Positions 34,473 to 46,386 of a DNA stretch of 64,000 bases are shown here, piece after piece. The notes under the pieces are model-generated. The model was not told where the DNA came from. It was given only the letters and a program-made list of their open reading frames with translations, and did not search any database. Origin of the DNA: Osmia lignaria lignaria (Eukaryota > Arthropoda > Insecta > Hymenoptera > Megachilidae). The position numbers were made by a program, and so were the translations under genes. Location of the stretch: positions 5,022,001 through 5,086,000 of the forward strand of contig NW_027478168.1 in NCBI RefSeq assembly GCF_051020975.1, in the 5' to 3' direction. Position 1 is the stretch's first letter; every line of letters starts with the position of its first letter.

Positions 34473-37400
34473 TTGCAGATTCAGCTCAAAGGAACTGGCC
34501 TGACGGACATATTTCGAGATATTTCTTCTTCTTGTTGTTCTTCTTCTGCACAGCTAAGCTGGAAGTGGCATTTGCAGCTCGCAATAGTGCAGAGTTATCT
34601 CAAAGAGAGGGGCCACGGGGTTTCTGTATCTCTATTATGTTGGTGCGGCTTCGGAACTTTTAAATATCTTGATATATCTCGAGAACTACGCATCTGATCA
34701 AAAAATATCATAGAAGATAAAAAGTAGGAAACTTAATTCTCTACAAAAAAGGTCTCTTAACATTTCGCCATAGCTCGCTTCGTTTCCGAGATATTTGCAG
34801 ATTTATCTCAAGGGAAGGGGCCTGTCGGACATATTTCGAGATATTTCTTCTTCTTGTTGTTCTTCTTCTGCACAGCTAAGCTGGAAGTGGCATTTGCGGC
34901 TCGCACTAGTGCAGAGTTATCTCAAAGAAAGGGGCCACGGTGTTTCTGTATCTCTATTATGTTGGTGCGGCTTCGGAACTTTTAAATATCTCGATATATC
35001 TCGAAAACTACGCTTCTGATCAAAAAATATCATAGAACATAAATTGTAGGAAACATAATTCTCTACAAAAAACGTCTCTTAACATTTTGCCATAGCTCGC
35101 TTCGTTTCCGAGATATTTGCAGATTCAGCTCAAAGGAACGGGCCTGACGGACATATTTCGAGACACTTCTTCTTCTTGTTGTTCTTCTTCTGCACAGCTA
35201 AGCTGGAAGTGGCATTTGCAGCTCGCACTAGTGCAGAGTTATCTCAAAGAAAGGGGCCTCGGTGTTTCTGTATCTCTATTATGTTGGTGCGGCTTCGGAA
35301 CTTTTAAATATCTCGATATACCTTGAAAACTACGCTTCTGATCAAAAAATATCATAGAACATAAATTGTAGGAAACATAATTCTCTACAAAAAAGGTCTC
35401 TTAACATTTTGCCATAGCTCGCTTCGTTTCCGAGATATTTGCAGAATTATCTCAAGGGAAGGGGCCTGACGGACATATTTCGAGATATTTCTTCTTCTTG
35501 TTGTTCTTCTTCTGCACAGCTAAGCTGGAAGTGGCATTTACAGCTCGCAATAGTGCAGAGTTATCTCAAAGAAAGGGGCCACGGTGTTTCTGTATCTCTA
35601 TTATGTTGGTGCGGCTTCGGAACTTTTAAATATCTTGATATATCTCGAGAACTACGCATCTGATCAAAAAATATCATAGAACATAAAAAGTAGGAAACTT
35701 AATTCTCTACAAAAAAGGTCTCTGAATATTTTGCCATAGGTCGCTTCGTTTCCGAGATATTTGCAGATTTATCTCAAGGGAAGGAGCCTAACGGAAATAT
35801 TTCGAGATATTTCTTCTTCTTGTTGTTCTTCTTCTGCACAGCTAAGCTGGAAGTGGCATTTGCGGCTCGCACTAGTGCACAGTTATCTCAAAGAAAGGGG
35901 CCACGGTGTTTCTGTATCTCTATTATGTTGGTGCGTCTTCGGAACTTTTAAATATCTCGATATATCTCGAAAACTACGCTTCTGATCAAAAAATATCATA
36001 GAACATAAAAAGTAGGGAACTTAATTCTCTACAAAAAAGGTCTCTTAACATTTTGCCATAGCTCGCTTCGTTTCCGAGATATTTGCAGATTCAGCTCAAA
36101 GGAACTGGCCTGACGGACATATTTCGAGATATTTCTTCTTCTTGTTGTTCTTCTTCTGCACAGCTAAGCTGGAAGTGGCATTTGCAGCTCGCAATAGTGC
36201 AGAGTTATCTCAAAGAGAGGGGCCACGGTGTTTCTGTATCTCTATTATGTTGGTGCGGCTTCGGAACTTTTAAATATCTTGATATATCTCGAGAACTACG
36301 CATCTGATCAAAAAATATCATAGAAGATAAAAAGTAGGAAACTTAATTCTCTACAAAGAAGGTCTCTTAACATTTCGCCATAGCTCGCTTCGTTTCCGAG
36401 ATATTTGCAGATTTATCTCAAGGGAAGGGGCCTGTCGGACATATTTCGAGATATTTCTTCTTCTTGTTGTTCTTCTTCTGCACAGCTAAGCTGGAAGTGG
36501 CATTTGCTGCTCGCACTAGTGCAGAGTTATCTCAAAGAAAGGGGCCACGGTGTTTCTGTATCTCTATTATGTTGGTGCGGCTTCGGAACTTTTAAATATC
36601 TCGATATATCTCGAAAACTACGCTTCTGATCAAAAAATATCATAGAACATAAATTGTAGGAAACATAATTCTCTACCAAAAACGTCTCTTAACATTTTGC
36701 CATAGCTCGCTTCGTTTCCGAGATATTTGCAGATTCAGCTCAAAGGAACTGGCCTGACGGACATATTTCGAGATACTTCTTCTTCTTGTTGTTCTTCTTC
36801 TGCACAGCTAAGCTGGAAGTGGCATTTGCAGCTCGCACTAGTGCAGAGTTATCTCAAAGAAAGGGGCCACGGTGTTTCTGTATCTCTATTATGTTGGTAT
36901 GGCTTCGGAACTTTTAAATATCTCGATATATCTCGAAAACTACGCTTCTGATCAAAAAATATCATAGAACATAAATTGTAGGAAACATAATTCTCTACAA
37001 AAAAGGTCTCTTAAGATTTTGCCATAGCTCGCTTCGTTTCCGAGATATTTGCAGAATTATCTCAAGGGAAGGGGCCTGACGGACATATTTCGAGATATTT
37101 CTTCTTCTTGTTGTTCTTCTTCTGCACAGCTAAGCTGGAAGTGGCATTTACAGCTCGCAATAGTGCAGAGTTATCTCAAAGAAAGGGGCCACGGTGTTTC
37201 TGTATCTCTATTATGTTGGTGCGGCTTCGGAACTTTTAAATATCTTGATATATCTCGAGAACTACGCATCTGATCAAAAAATATCATAGAACATAAAAAG
37301 TAGGAAACTTAATTCTCTACAAAAAAGGTCTCTGAACATTTTGCCATAGGTCGCTTCGTTTCCGAGATATTTGCAGATTTATCTCAAGGGAAGGAGCCTA

Positions 37401-37692
37401 ACGGAAATATTTCGAGATATTTCTTCTTCTTGTTGTTCTTCTTCTGCACAGCTAAGCTGGAAGTGGCATTTGCGGCTCGCACTAGTGCAGAGTTATCTCA
37501 AAGAAAGGGGCCACGGTGTTTCTGTATCCCTATTATGTTGGTGCGGCTTCGGAACTTTTAAATATCTCGATATATCTCGAAAACTACGCATCTGATCAAA
37601 AAATATCATAGAACATAAAAAGTAGGAAACTTAATTCTCTACAAAAAAGGTCTCCTAACATTTTGCCATAGCTCGCTTCGTTTCCGAGATAT
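34473..37692 (+). repeat. 1,610-bp pentamer in tandem (34,473 and 36,083)
   Basis: The five-monomer order is CAGCTC head with CTCAAAGAGAGGGG, GGCCTGTCGG preceded by CATTTCGCC, CAGCTC head with a C in place of T shortly before CTTCTTC, GCAGAATTATC head, and GGAGCCTAACGGAAATATTTC preceded by CATAGGTCGC. It is present twice. Differences include GCCACGGGG near 34,613, a run GAGACACTTC at 35,161, and CGATATACCTTG near 35,314. The first two monomers appear a third time at 38,659. Confidence 0.87.
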
Positions 37693-40600
37693 TTGCAGAT
37701 TTATCTCAAGGGAAGGGGCCTGACGGACATATTTCGAGATATTTCTTCTTCTTGTTGTTCTTCTTCTGCACAGCTAAGCTGGAAGTGGCATTTGCGGCTC
37801 GCACTAGTGCAGAGTTATCTCAAAGAAAGGGGCCACGGTGTTTCTGTATCTCTATTATGTTGGTGCGGCTTCGGAACTTTTAAATATCTCGATATATCTC
37901 GAAAACTACGCTTCTGATCAAAAAATATCATAGAACATAAAAAGTAGGAAACTTAATTCTCTACAAAAAAGGTCTCTTCACATTTTGCCATAGCTCGCTT
38001 GGTTTCCGAGATATTTGCAGATTTATCTCAAGGGAAGGGGCCTGACGGACATATTTCGAGATATTTCTTCTTCTTGTTGTTCCTCTTCTGCACAGCTAAG
38101 CTGGAAGTGGCATTTGCGGCTCGCACTAGTGCAGAGTTATCTCAAAGAAAGGGGCCACGGTGTTTCTGTATCCCTATTATGTTGGTGCGGCTTCGGAACT
38201 TTTAAATATCTCGATATATCTCGAAAACTACGCTTCTGATCAAAAAATATCATAGAACATAAATTGTAGGAAACATAATTCTCTACCAAAAACGTCTCTT
38301 AACATTTTGCCATAGCTCGCTTCGTTTCCGAGATATTTGCAGATTCAGCTCAAAGGAACTGGCCTGACGGACATATTTCGAGATATTTCTTCTTCTTGTT
38401 GTTCTTCTTCTGCACAGCTAAGCTGGAAGTGGCATTTGCGGCTCGCACTAGTGCACAGTTATCTCAAAGAAAGGGGCCACGGTGTTTCTGTATCTCTATT
38501 ATGTTGGTGCGTCTTCGGAACTTTTAAATATCTCGATATATCTCGAAAACTACGCTTCTGATCAAAAAATATCATAGAACATAAAAAGTAGGAAACTTAA
38601 TTCTCTACAAAAAAGGTCTCTTAACATTTTGCCATAGCTCGCTTCGTTTCCGAGATATTTGCAGATTCAGCTCAAAGGAACTGGCCTGACGGACATATTT
38701 CGAGATATTTCTTCTTCTTGTTGTTCTTCTTCTGCACAGCTAAGCTGGAAGTGGCATTTGCAGCTCGCAATAGTGCAGAGTTATCTCAAAGAGAGGGGCC
38801 ACGGTGTTTCTGTATCTCTATTATGTTGGTGCGGCTTCGGAACTTTTAAATATCTTGATATATCTCGAGAACTACGCATCTGATCAAAAAATATCATAGA
38901 AGGTAAAAAGTAGGAAACTTAATTCTCTACAAAAAAGGTCTCTTAACATTTCGCCATAGCTCGCTTCGTTTCCGAGATATTTGCAGATTTATCTCAAGGG
39001 AAGGGGCCTGTCGGACATATTTCGAGATATTTCTTCTTCTTGTTGTTCTTCTTCTGCACAGCTAAGCTGGAAGTGGCATTTGCGGCTCGCACTAGTGCAG
39101 AGTTATCTCAAAGAAAGGGGCCACGATGTTTCTGTATCCCTATTATGTTGGTGCGGCTTCGGAACTTTTAAATATCTCGATATATCTCGAAAACTACGCA
39201 TCTGATCAAAAAATATCATAGAACATAAAAAGTAGGAAACTTAATTCTCTACAAAAAAGGTCTCTTAACATTTTGCCATAGCTCGCTTCGTTTCCGAGAT
39301 ATTTGCAGATTTATCTCAAGGGAAGGGGCCTGACGGACATATTTCGAGATATTTCTTCTTCTTGTTGTTCTTCTTCTGCACAGCTAAGCTGGAAGTGGCA
39401 TTTACAGCTCGCAATAGTGCAGAGTTATCTCAAAGAAAGGGGCCACGGTGTTTCTGTATCTCTATTATGTTGGTGCGGCTTCGGAACTTTTAAATATCTT
39501 GATATATCTCGAAAACTACGCTTCTGATCAAAAAATATCATAGAACTTAAATTGTAGGAAAGATAATTCTCTACAAAAAACGTCTCTTAACATTTTGCCA
39601 TAGCTCGCATCGTTTCCGAGATATTTGCAGATACAGCTCAAAGGAACGGGCCTGACGGACATATTTCGAGATACTTCTTCTTCTTGTTGTTCTTCCTCTG
39701 CACAGCTAAGCTGGAAGTGGCATTTGCAGCTCGCAATAGTGCAGAGTTATCTCAAAGAAAGGGGCCACGGTGTTTCTGTATCTCTATTATGTTGGTGCGG
39801 CTTCGGAACTTTTAAATATCTTGATATATCTCGAGAACTACGCATCTGATCAAAAAATATCATAGAAGATAAAAAGTAGGAAACTTAATTCTCTACAAAA
39901 AAGGTCTCTTAACATTTTGCCATAGCTCGCTTCGTTTCCGAGATATTTGCAGATTTATCTCAAGGGAAGGGGCCTGACGGACATATTTCGAGATATTTCT
40001 TCTTCTTGTTGTTCTTCTTCTGCACAGCTAAGCTGGAAGTGGCATTTGCAGCTCGCAATAGTGCAGAGTTATCTCAAAGAAAGGGGCCACGGTGTTTCTG
40101 TATGTCTATTATGTTGGTGCGGCTTCGGAACTTTTAAATATCTTGATATATCTCGAGAACTACGCGTCTGATCAAAAAATATCATAGAACATAAAAAGTA
40201 GGAAACTTAATTCTCTACAAAAACGGTCTCTTAACATTTTGCCATAGCTCGCTTCGTTTCCGAGATATTTGCAGATATATCTCAAGGGAAGGGGCCTGAC
40301 GGACATATTTCGAGATATTTCTTCTTCTTGTTGTTCTTCTTCTGCACAGCTAAGCTGGAAGTGGCATTTGCGGCTCGCACTAGTGCAGAGGTATCTCAAA
40401 GAAAGGGGCCACGGTGTTTCTGTATCTCTATTATGTTGGTGCGGCTTCGGAACTTTTAAATATCTCGATATATCTCGAAAACTACGCTTCTGATCAAAAA
40501 ATATCATAGAACATAAATTGTAGGAAACATAATTCTCTACAAAAAACGTCTCTTAACATTTTGCCATAGCTCGCTTCGTTTCCGAGATATTTGCAGATTC

Positions 40601-43600
40601 AGCTCAAAGGAACGGGCCTGACGGACATATTTCGAGATACTTCTTCTTCTTGTTGTTCTTCTTCTGCACAGCTAAGTTGGAAGTGGCATTTGCAGCTCGC
40701 ACTAGTGCAGAGTTATCTCAAAGAAAGGGGCCACGGTGTTTCTGTATCTCTATTATGTTGGTGCGGCTTCGGAACTTTTAAATATCTCGATATATCTCGA
40801 AAACTACGCTTCTGATCAAAAAATATCATAGAACATAAATTGTAGGAAACATAATTCTCTACAAAAAAGGTCTCTTAACATTTTGCCATAGCTCGCTTCG
40901 TTTCCGAGATATTTGCAGAATTATCTCAAGGGAAGGGGCCTGACGGACATATTTCGAGATATTTCTTCTTCTTGTTGTTCTTCTTCTGCACAGCTAAGCT
41001 GGAAGTGGCATTTGCGGCTCGCACTAGTGCAGAGTTATCTCAAAGAAAGGGGCCACGGTGTTTCTGTATCTCTATTATGTTGGTGCGGCTTCGGAACTTT
41101 TAAATATCTCGATATATCTCGAAAACTACGCATCTGATCAAAAAATATCATAGAACATAAGAAGTAGGAAACTTAATTCTCAACAAAAAAGGTCTCTTAA
41201 CATTTTGCCATAGCTCGCTTCGTTTCCGAGATATTTGCAGATTTATCTCAAGGGAAGGGGCCTGACGGACATATTTCGAGATATTTCTTCTTCTTGTTGT
41301 TCTTCTTCTGCACAACTAAGCTGGAAGTGGCATTTACAGCTCGCAATAGTGCAGAGTTATCTCAAAGAAAGGGGCCACGGTGTTTCTGTATCGCTATTAT
41401 GTTGGTGCGGCTTCGGAACTTTTAAATATCTTGATATATCTCGAGAACTACGCATCTGATCAAAAAATATCATAGAACATAAAAAGTAGGAAACTTAATT
41501 CTCTACAAAAAAGGTCTCTTAACATTTTGCCATAGCTCGCTTGGTTTCCGAGATATTTGCAGATTTATCTCAAGGGAAGGGGCCTGACGGACATATATCG
41601 AGATATTTCTTCTTCTTGTTGTTCTTCTTCTGCACAGCTAAGCTGGAAGTGGCATTTGCGGCTCGCACTAGTGCAGAGTTATCTCAAAGAAAGGGGCCAC
41701 GGTGTTTCTGTATCTCTATTATGTTGGTGCGGCTTCGGAACTTTTAAATATCTCGATATATCTCGAAAACTACGCTTCTGATCAAAAAATATCATAGAAC
41801 ATAAATTGTAGGAAAGATAATTCTCTACAAAAAACGTCTCTCAACATTTTGCCATAGCTCGCTTCGTTTCTGAGATATTTGCAGATTCAGCTCAAAGGAA
41901 CGGGCCTGACGGACATATTTCGAGATACTTCTTCTTCTTGTTGTTCTTCCTCTGCACAGCTAAGCTGGAAGTGGCATTTGCAGCTCGCAATAGTGCAGAG
42001 TTATCTCAAAGAAAGGGGCCACGGTGTTTCTGTATCTCTATTATGTTGGTGCGGCTTCGGAACTTTTAAATATCTTGATATATCTCGAGAACTACGCATC
42101 TGATCAAAAAATATCATAGAACATAAAAAGTAGGAAACTTAATTCTCTACAAAAAAGGTCTCTTAACATTTTGCGATAGCTCGCTTCGTTTCCGAGATAT
42201 TTGCAGATTTATCTCAAGGGAAGGGGCCTGACGGACATATTTCGAGATATTTCTTCTTCTTGTTGTTCTTCTTCTGCACAGCTAAGCTGGAAGTGGCATT
42301 TACAGCTCGCAATAGTGCAGAGTTATCTCAAAGAAAGGGGCCACGGTGTTTCTGTATCTCTATTATGTTGGTGCGGCTTCGGAACTTTTAAATATCTTGA
42401 TATATCTCGAGAACTACGCATCTGATCAAAAAATATCATAGAACATAAAAAGTAGGAAACTTAATTCTCTACAAAAAAGGTCTCTTAACATTTTGCCATA
42501 GGTCGCTTCGTTTCCGAGATATTTGCAGATTTATCTCAAGGGAAGGGGCCTAACGGACATATTTCGAGATATTTCTTCTTCTTGTTGTCCTTCTTCTGCA
42601 CAGCTAAACTGGAAGTGGCATTTCCAGCTCGCAATAGTGCAGAGTTATCTCAAAGAGAGGGGCCACGGTGTTTCTGTATCTCTATTATGTTGGTGTGGCT
42701 TCGGAACTTTTAAATATCTTGATATATCTCGAGAACTACGCATCTCATCAAAAAATATCATAGAAGATAAAAAGTAGGAAACTTAATTCTCTACAAAAAA
42801 GGTATGTTAACATTTTGCCATAGCTCGCTTCGTTTCCGAGATATTTGCAGATATATCTCAAGGGAAGGGGCCTGACGGACATATTTCGAGATATTTCTTC
42901 TTCTTGTTGTTCTTCTTCTGCACAGCTAAGCTGGAAGTGGCATTTACAGCTCGCAATAGTGCAGAGTTATCTCAAAGAAAGGGGCCACGGTGTTTCTGTA
43001 TCTCTATTATGTTGGTGCGGCTTCGGAACTTTTAAATATCTTGATATATCTCGAGAACTACGCATCTGATCAAAAAATATCATAGAACATGAAAAGTAGG
43101 AAACTTAATTCTCTACAAAAAAGGTCTCTTCACATTTTGCCATAGCTCGCTTGGTTTCCGAGATATTTGCAGATTTATCTCAAGGGAAGGGGCCTGACGG
43201 ACATATTTCGAGATATTTCTTCTTCTTGTTGTTCTTCTTCTGCACAGCTAAGCTGGAAGTGGCATTTGCGGCTCGCACTAGTGCAGAGTTATCTCAAAGA
43301 AAGGGGCCACGGTGTTTCTGTATCTCTATTATGTTGGTGCGGCTTCGGAACTTTTAAATATCTCGATATATCTCGAAAACTACGCTTCTGATCAAAAAAT
43401 ATCATAGAACATAAATTGTAGGAAAGATAATTCTCTACAAAAAACGTCTCTTAACATTTTGCCATAGCTCGCTTCGTTTCCGAGATATTTGCAGATTCAG
43501 CTCAAAGGAACGGGCCTGACGGACATATTTCGAGATACTTCTTCTTCTTGTTGTTCTTCCTCTGCACAGCTAAGCTGGAAGTGGCATTTGCAGCTCGCAA

Positions 43601-44132
43601 TAGTGCAGAGTTATCTCAAAGAAAGGGGCCACGGCGTTTCTGTATCTCTATTATGTTGGTGCGGCTTCGGAACTTTTAAATATCTTGATATATCTCGAGA
43701 ACTACGCATCTGATCAAAAAATATCATAGAACATAAAAAGTAGGAAACTTAATTCTCTACAAAAAAGGTCTCTCAACATTTTGCCATAGCTCGCTTCGTT
43801 TCCGAGATATGTGCAAATTTATCTCAAGGGAAGGGGCCTGACGGACATATTTCGAGATATTTCTTCTTCTTGTTGTTCTTCTTCTGCACAGCTAAGCTGG
43901 AAGTGGCATTTGCGGCTCGCACTAGTGCAGAGTTATCTCAACGAAAGGGGCCACGGTGTTTCTGTATCTCTATTATGTTGGTGCGGCTTCGGAACTTTTA
44001 AATATCTTGATATATCTCGAGAACTACGCATCTGATCAAAAAATATCATAGAAGGTAAAAAGTAGGAAACTTAATTCTCTACAAAAAAGGTCTCTTAACA
44101 TTTTGCCATAGCTCGCTTCGTTTCCGAGATAT
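37693..44132 (+). repeat. Mosaic region with a second 1,610-bp repetition (41,557 and 43,167)
   Basis: The monomer pair CTTGGTTTCC, then CAGCTC head with GATACTTC, stands at 41,557-42,200 and again at 43,167-43,810. The stretch 41,557-42,844 matches the hexamer at 27,711-28,998 (including CATAGGTCGC and TTGTCCTTC), but lacks the CAAAGTTATC change. Other private changes are TATGTCTATTATG near 40,102 and GAGATATGTGCAAAT at 43,803. Confidence 0.75.
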
Positions 44133-46386
44133 TTGCAGATTTATCTCAAGGGAAGGGGCCTGACGGACATATTTCGAGATATTTCTTCTTCTTGTTGTTC
44201 TTCTTCTGCACAGCTAAGCTGGAAGTGGCATTTGCGGCTCGCACTAGTGCAGAGTTATCTCAAAGAAAGGGGCCACGGTATTTCTGTATCCCTATTATGT
44301 TGGTGCGGCTTCGGAACTTTTAAATATCTCGATATATCTCGAAAACTACGCTTCTGATCAAAAAATATCATAGAACATAAATTGTAGGAAACATAATTCT
44401 CTACAAAAAAGGTCTCTTAACATTTTGCCATACCTCGCTTCGTTTCCGAGATATTTGCAGATTTATCTCAAGGGAAGGGGCCTGACGGACATATTTCGAG
44501 ATATTTCTTCTTCTTGTTGTTCTTCTTCTGCACAGCTAAGCTGGAAGTGGCATTTGCGGCTCGCACTAGTGCAGAGTTATCTCAAAGAAAGGGGCCACGG
44601 TGTTTCTGTATCCCTATTATGTTGGTGCGGCTTCGGAACTTTTAAATATCTCGATATATCTCGAAAACTACGCTTCTGATCAAAAAATATCATAGAACTT
44701 AAATTGTAGGAAACATAATTCTCTACAAAAAACGTCTCTTAACATTTTGCCATAGCTCGCTTCGTTTCCGAGATATTTGCAGATATATCTCAAGGGCAGG
44801 GGCCTGACGGACATATTTCGAGATATTTCTTCTTCTTGTTGTTCTTCTTCTGCACAGCTAAGCTGGAAGTGGCATTTACAGCTCGCAATAGTGCAGAGTT
44901 ATCTCAAAGAAAGGGGCCACGGTGTTTCTGTATCTCTATTATGTTGGTGCGGCTTCGGAACTTTTAAATATCTTGATATATCTCGAGAACTACGCATCTG
45001 ATCAAAAAATATCATAGAACATAAAAAGTAGGAAACTTAATTCTCTACAAAAAAGGTCTCTTAACATTTTGCCATAGCTCGCTTCGTTTCCGAGATATTT
45101 GCAGATTTATCACAAGGGAAGGGGCCTGACGGACATATTTCGAGATATTTCTTCTTCTTGTTGTTCTTCTTCTGCACAGCTAAGCTGGAAGTGGCATTTG
45201 CGGCTCGCACTATTGCAGAGTTATCTCAAAGAAAGGGGCCACGGTATTTCTGTATCCCTATTATGTTGGTGCGGCTTCGGAACTTTTAAATATCTCGATA
45301 TATCTCGAAAACTACGCTTCTGATCAAAAAATATCATAGAACATAAATTGTAGGAAACATAATTCTCTACAAAAAAGGTCTCTTAACATTTTGCCATACC
45401 TCGCTTCGTTTCCGAGATATTTGCAGATTTATCTCAAGGGAAGGGGCCTGACGGACATATTTCGAGATATTTCTTCTTCTTGTTGTTCTTCTTCTGCACA
45501 GCTAAGCTGGAAGTGGCATTTGCGGCTCGCACTAGTGCAGAGTTATCTCAAAGAAAGGGGCCACGGTGTTTCTGTATCCCTATTATGTTGGTGCGGCTTC
45601 GGAACTTTTAAATATCTCGATATATCTCGAAAACTACGCTTCTGATCAAAAAATATCATAGAACTTAAATTGTAGGAAACATAATTCTCTACAAAAAACG
45701 TCTCTTAACATTTTGCCATAGCTCGCTTCGTTTCCGAGATATTTGCAGATATATCTCAAGGGCAGGGGCCTGACGGACATATTTCGAGATATTTCTTCTT
45801 CTTGTTGTTCTTCTTCTGCACAGCTAAGCTGGAAGTGGCATTTACAGCTCGCAATAGTGCAGAGTTATCTCAAAGAAAGGGGCCACGGTGTTTCTGTATC
45901 TCTATTATGTTGGTGCGGCTTCGGAACTTTTAAATATCTTGATATATCTCGAGAACTACGCATCTGATCAAAAAATATCATAGAACATAAAAAGTAGGAA
46001 ACTTAATTCTCTACAAAAAAGGTCTCTTAACATTTTGCCATAGCTCGCTTCGTTTCCGAGATATTTGCAGATTTATCACAAGGGAAGGGGCCTGACGGAC
46101 ATATTTCGAGATATTTCTTCTTCTTGTTGTTCTTCTTCTGCACAGCTAAGCTGGAAGTGGCATTTGCGGCTCGCACTATTGCAGAGTTATCTCAAAGAAA
46201 GGGGCCACGGTGTTTCTGTATCTCTATTATGTTGGTGCGGCTTCGGAACTTTTAAATATCTCGATATATCTCGAAAACTACGCTTCTGATCAAAAAATAT
46301 CATAGAACATAAATTGTAGGAAACATAATTCGCTACAAAAAAGGTCTCTCAACATTTTGCCATAGCTCGCTTCGTTTCCGAGATAT
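44133..46386 (+). repeat. 966-bp trimer repeated (44,133, 45,099 and start of a third)
   Basis: The order is a monomer with CACGGTATTTCTG, a monomer preceded by CCATACCTCGC, and a monomer with CAAGGGCAGGGG. It occurs at 44,133-45,098 and 45,099-46,064. The first monomer of the third round (46,065) keeps ATTTATCACAAGG and GCACTATTGC from 45,099 but has CACGGTGTTT. The markers are thus gained stepwise along the series. Confidence 0.87.

Noticed and set aside
40172..40507. 111-residue minus-strand open frame, and similar 76-residue minus-strand frames
   Set aside because: These are the reverse reading of the same satellite monomer and are lost or gained by single substitutions. They extend over a monomer joint by chance.
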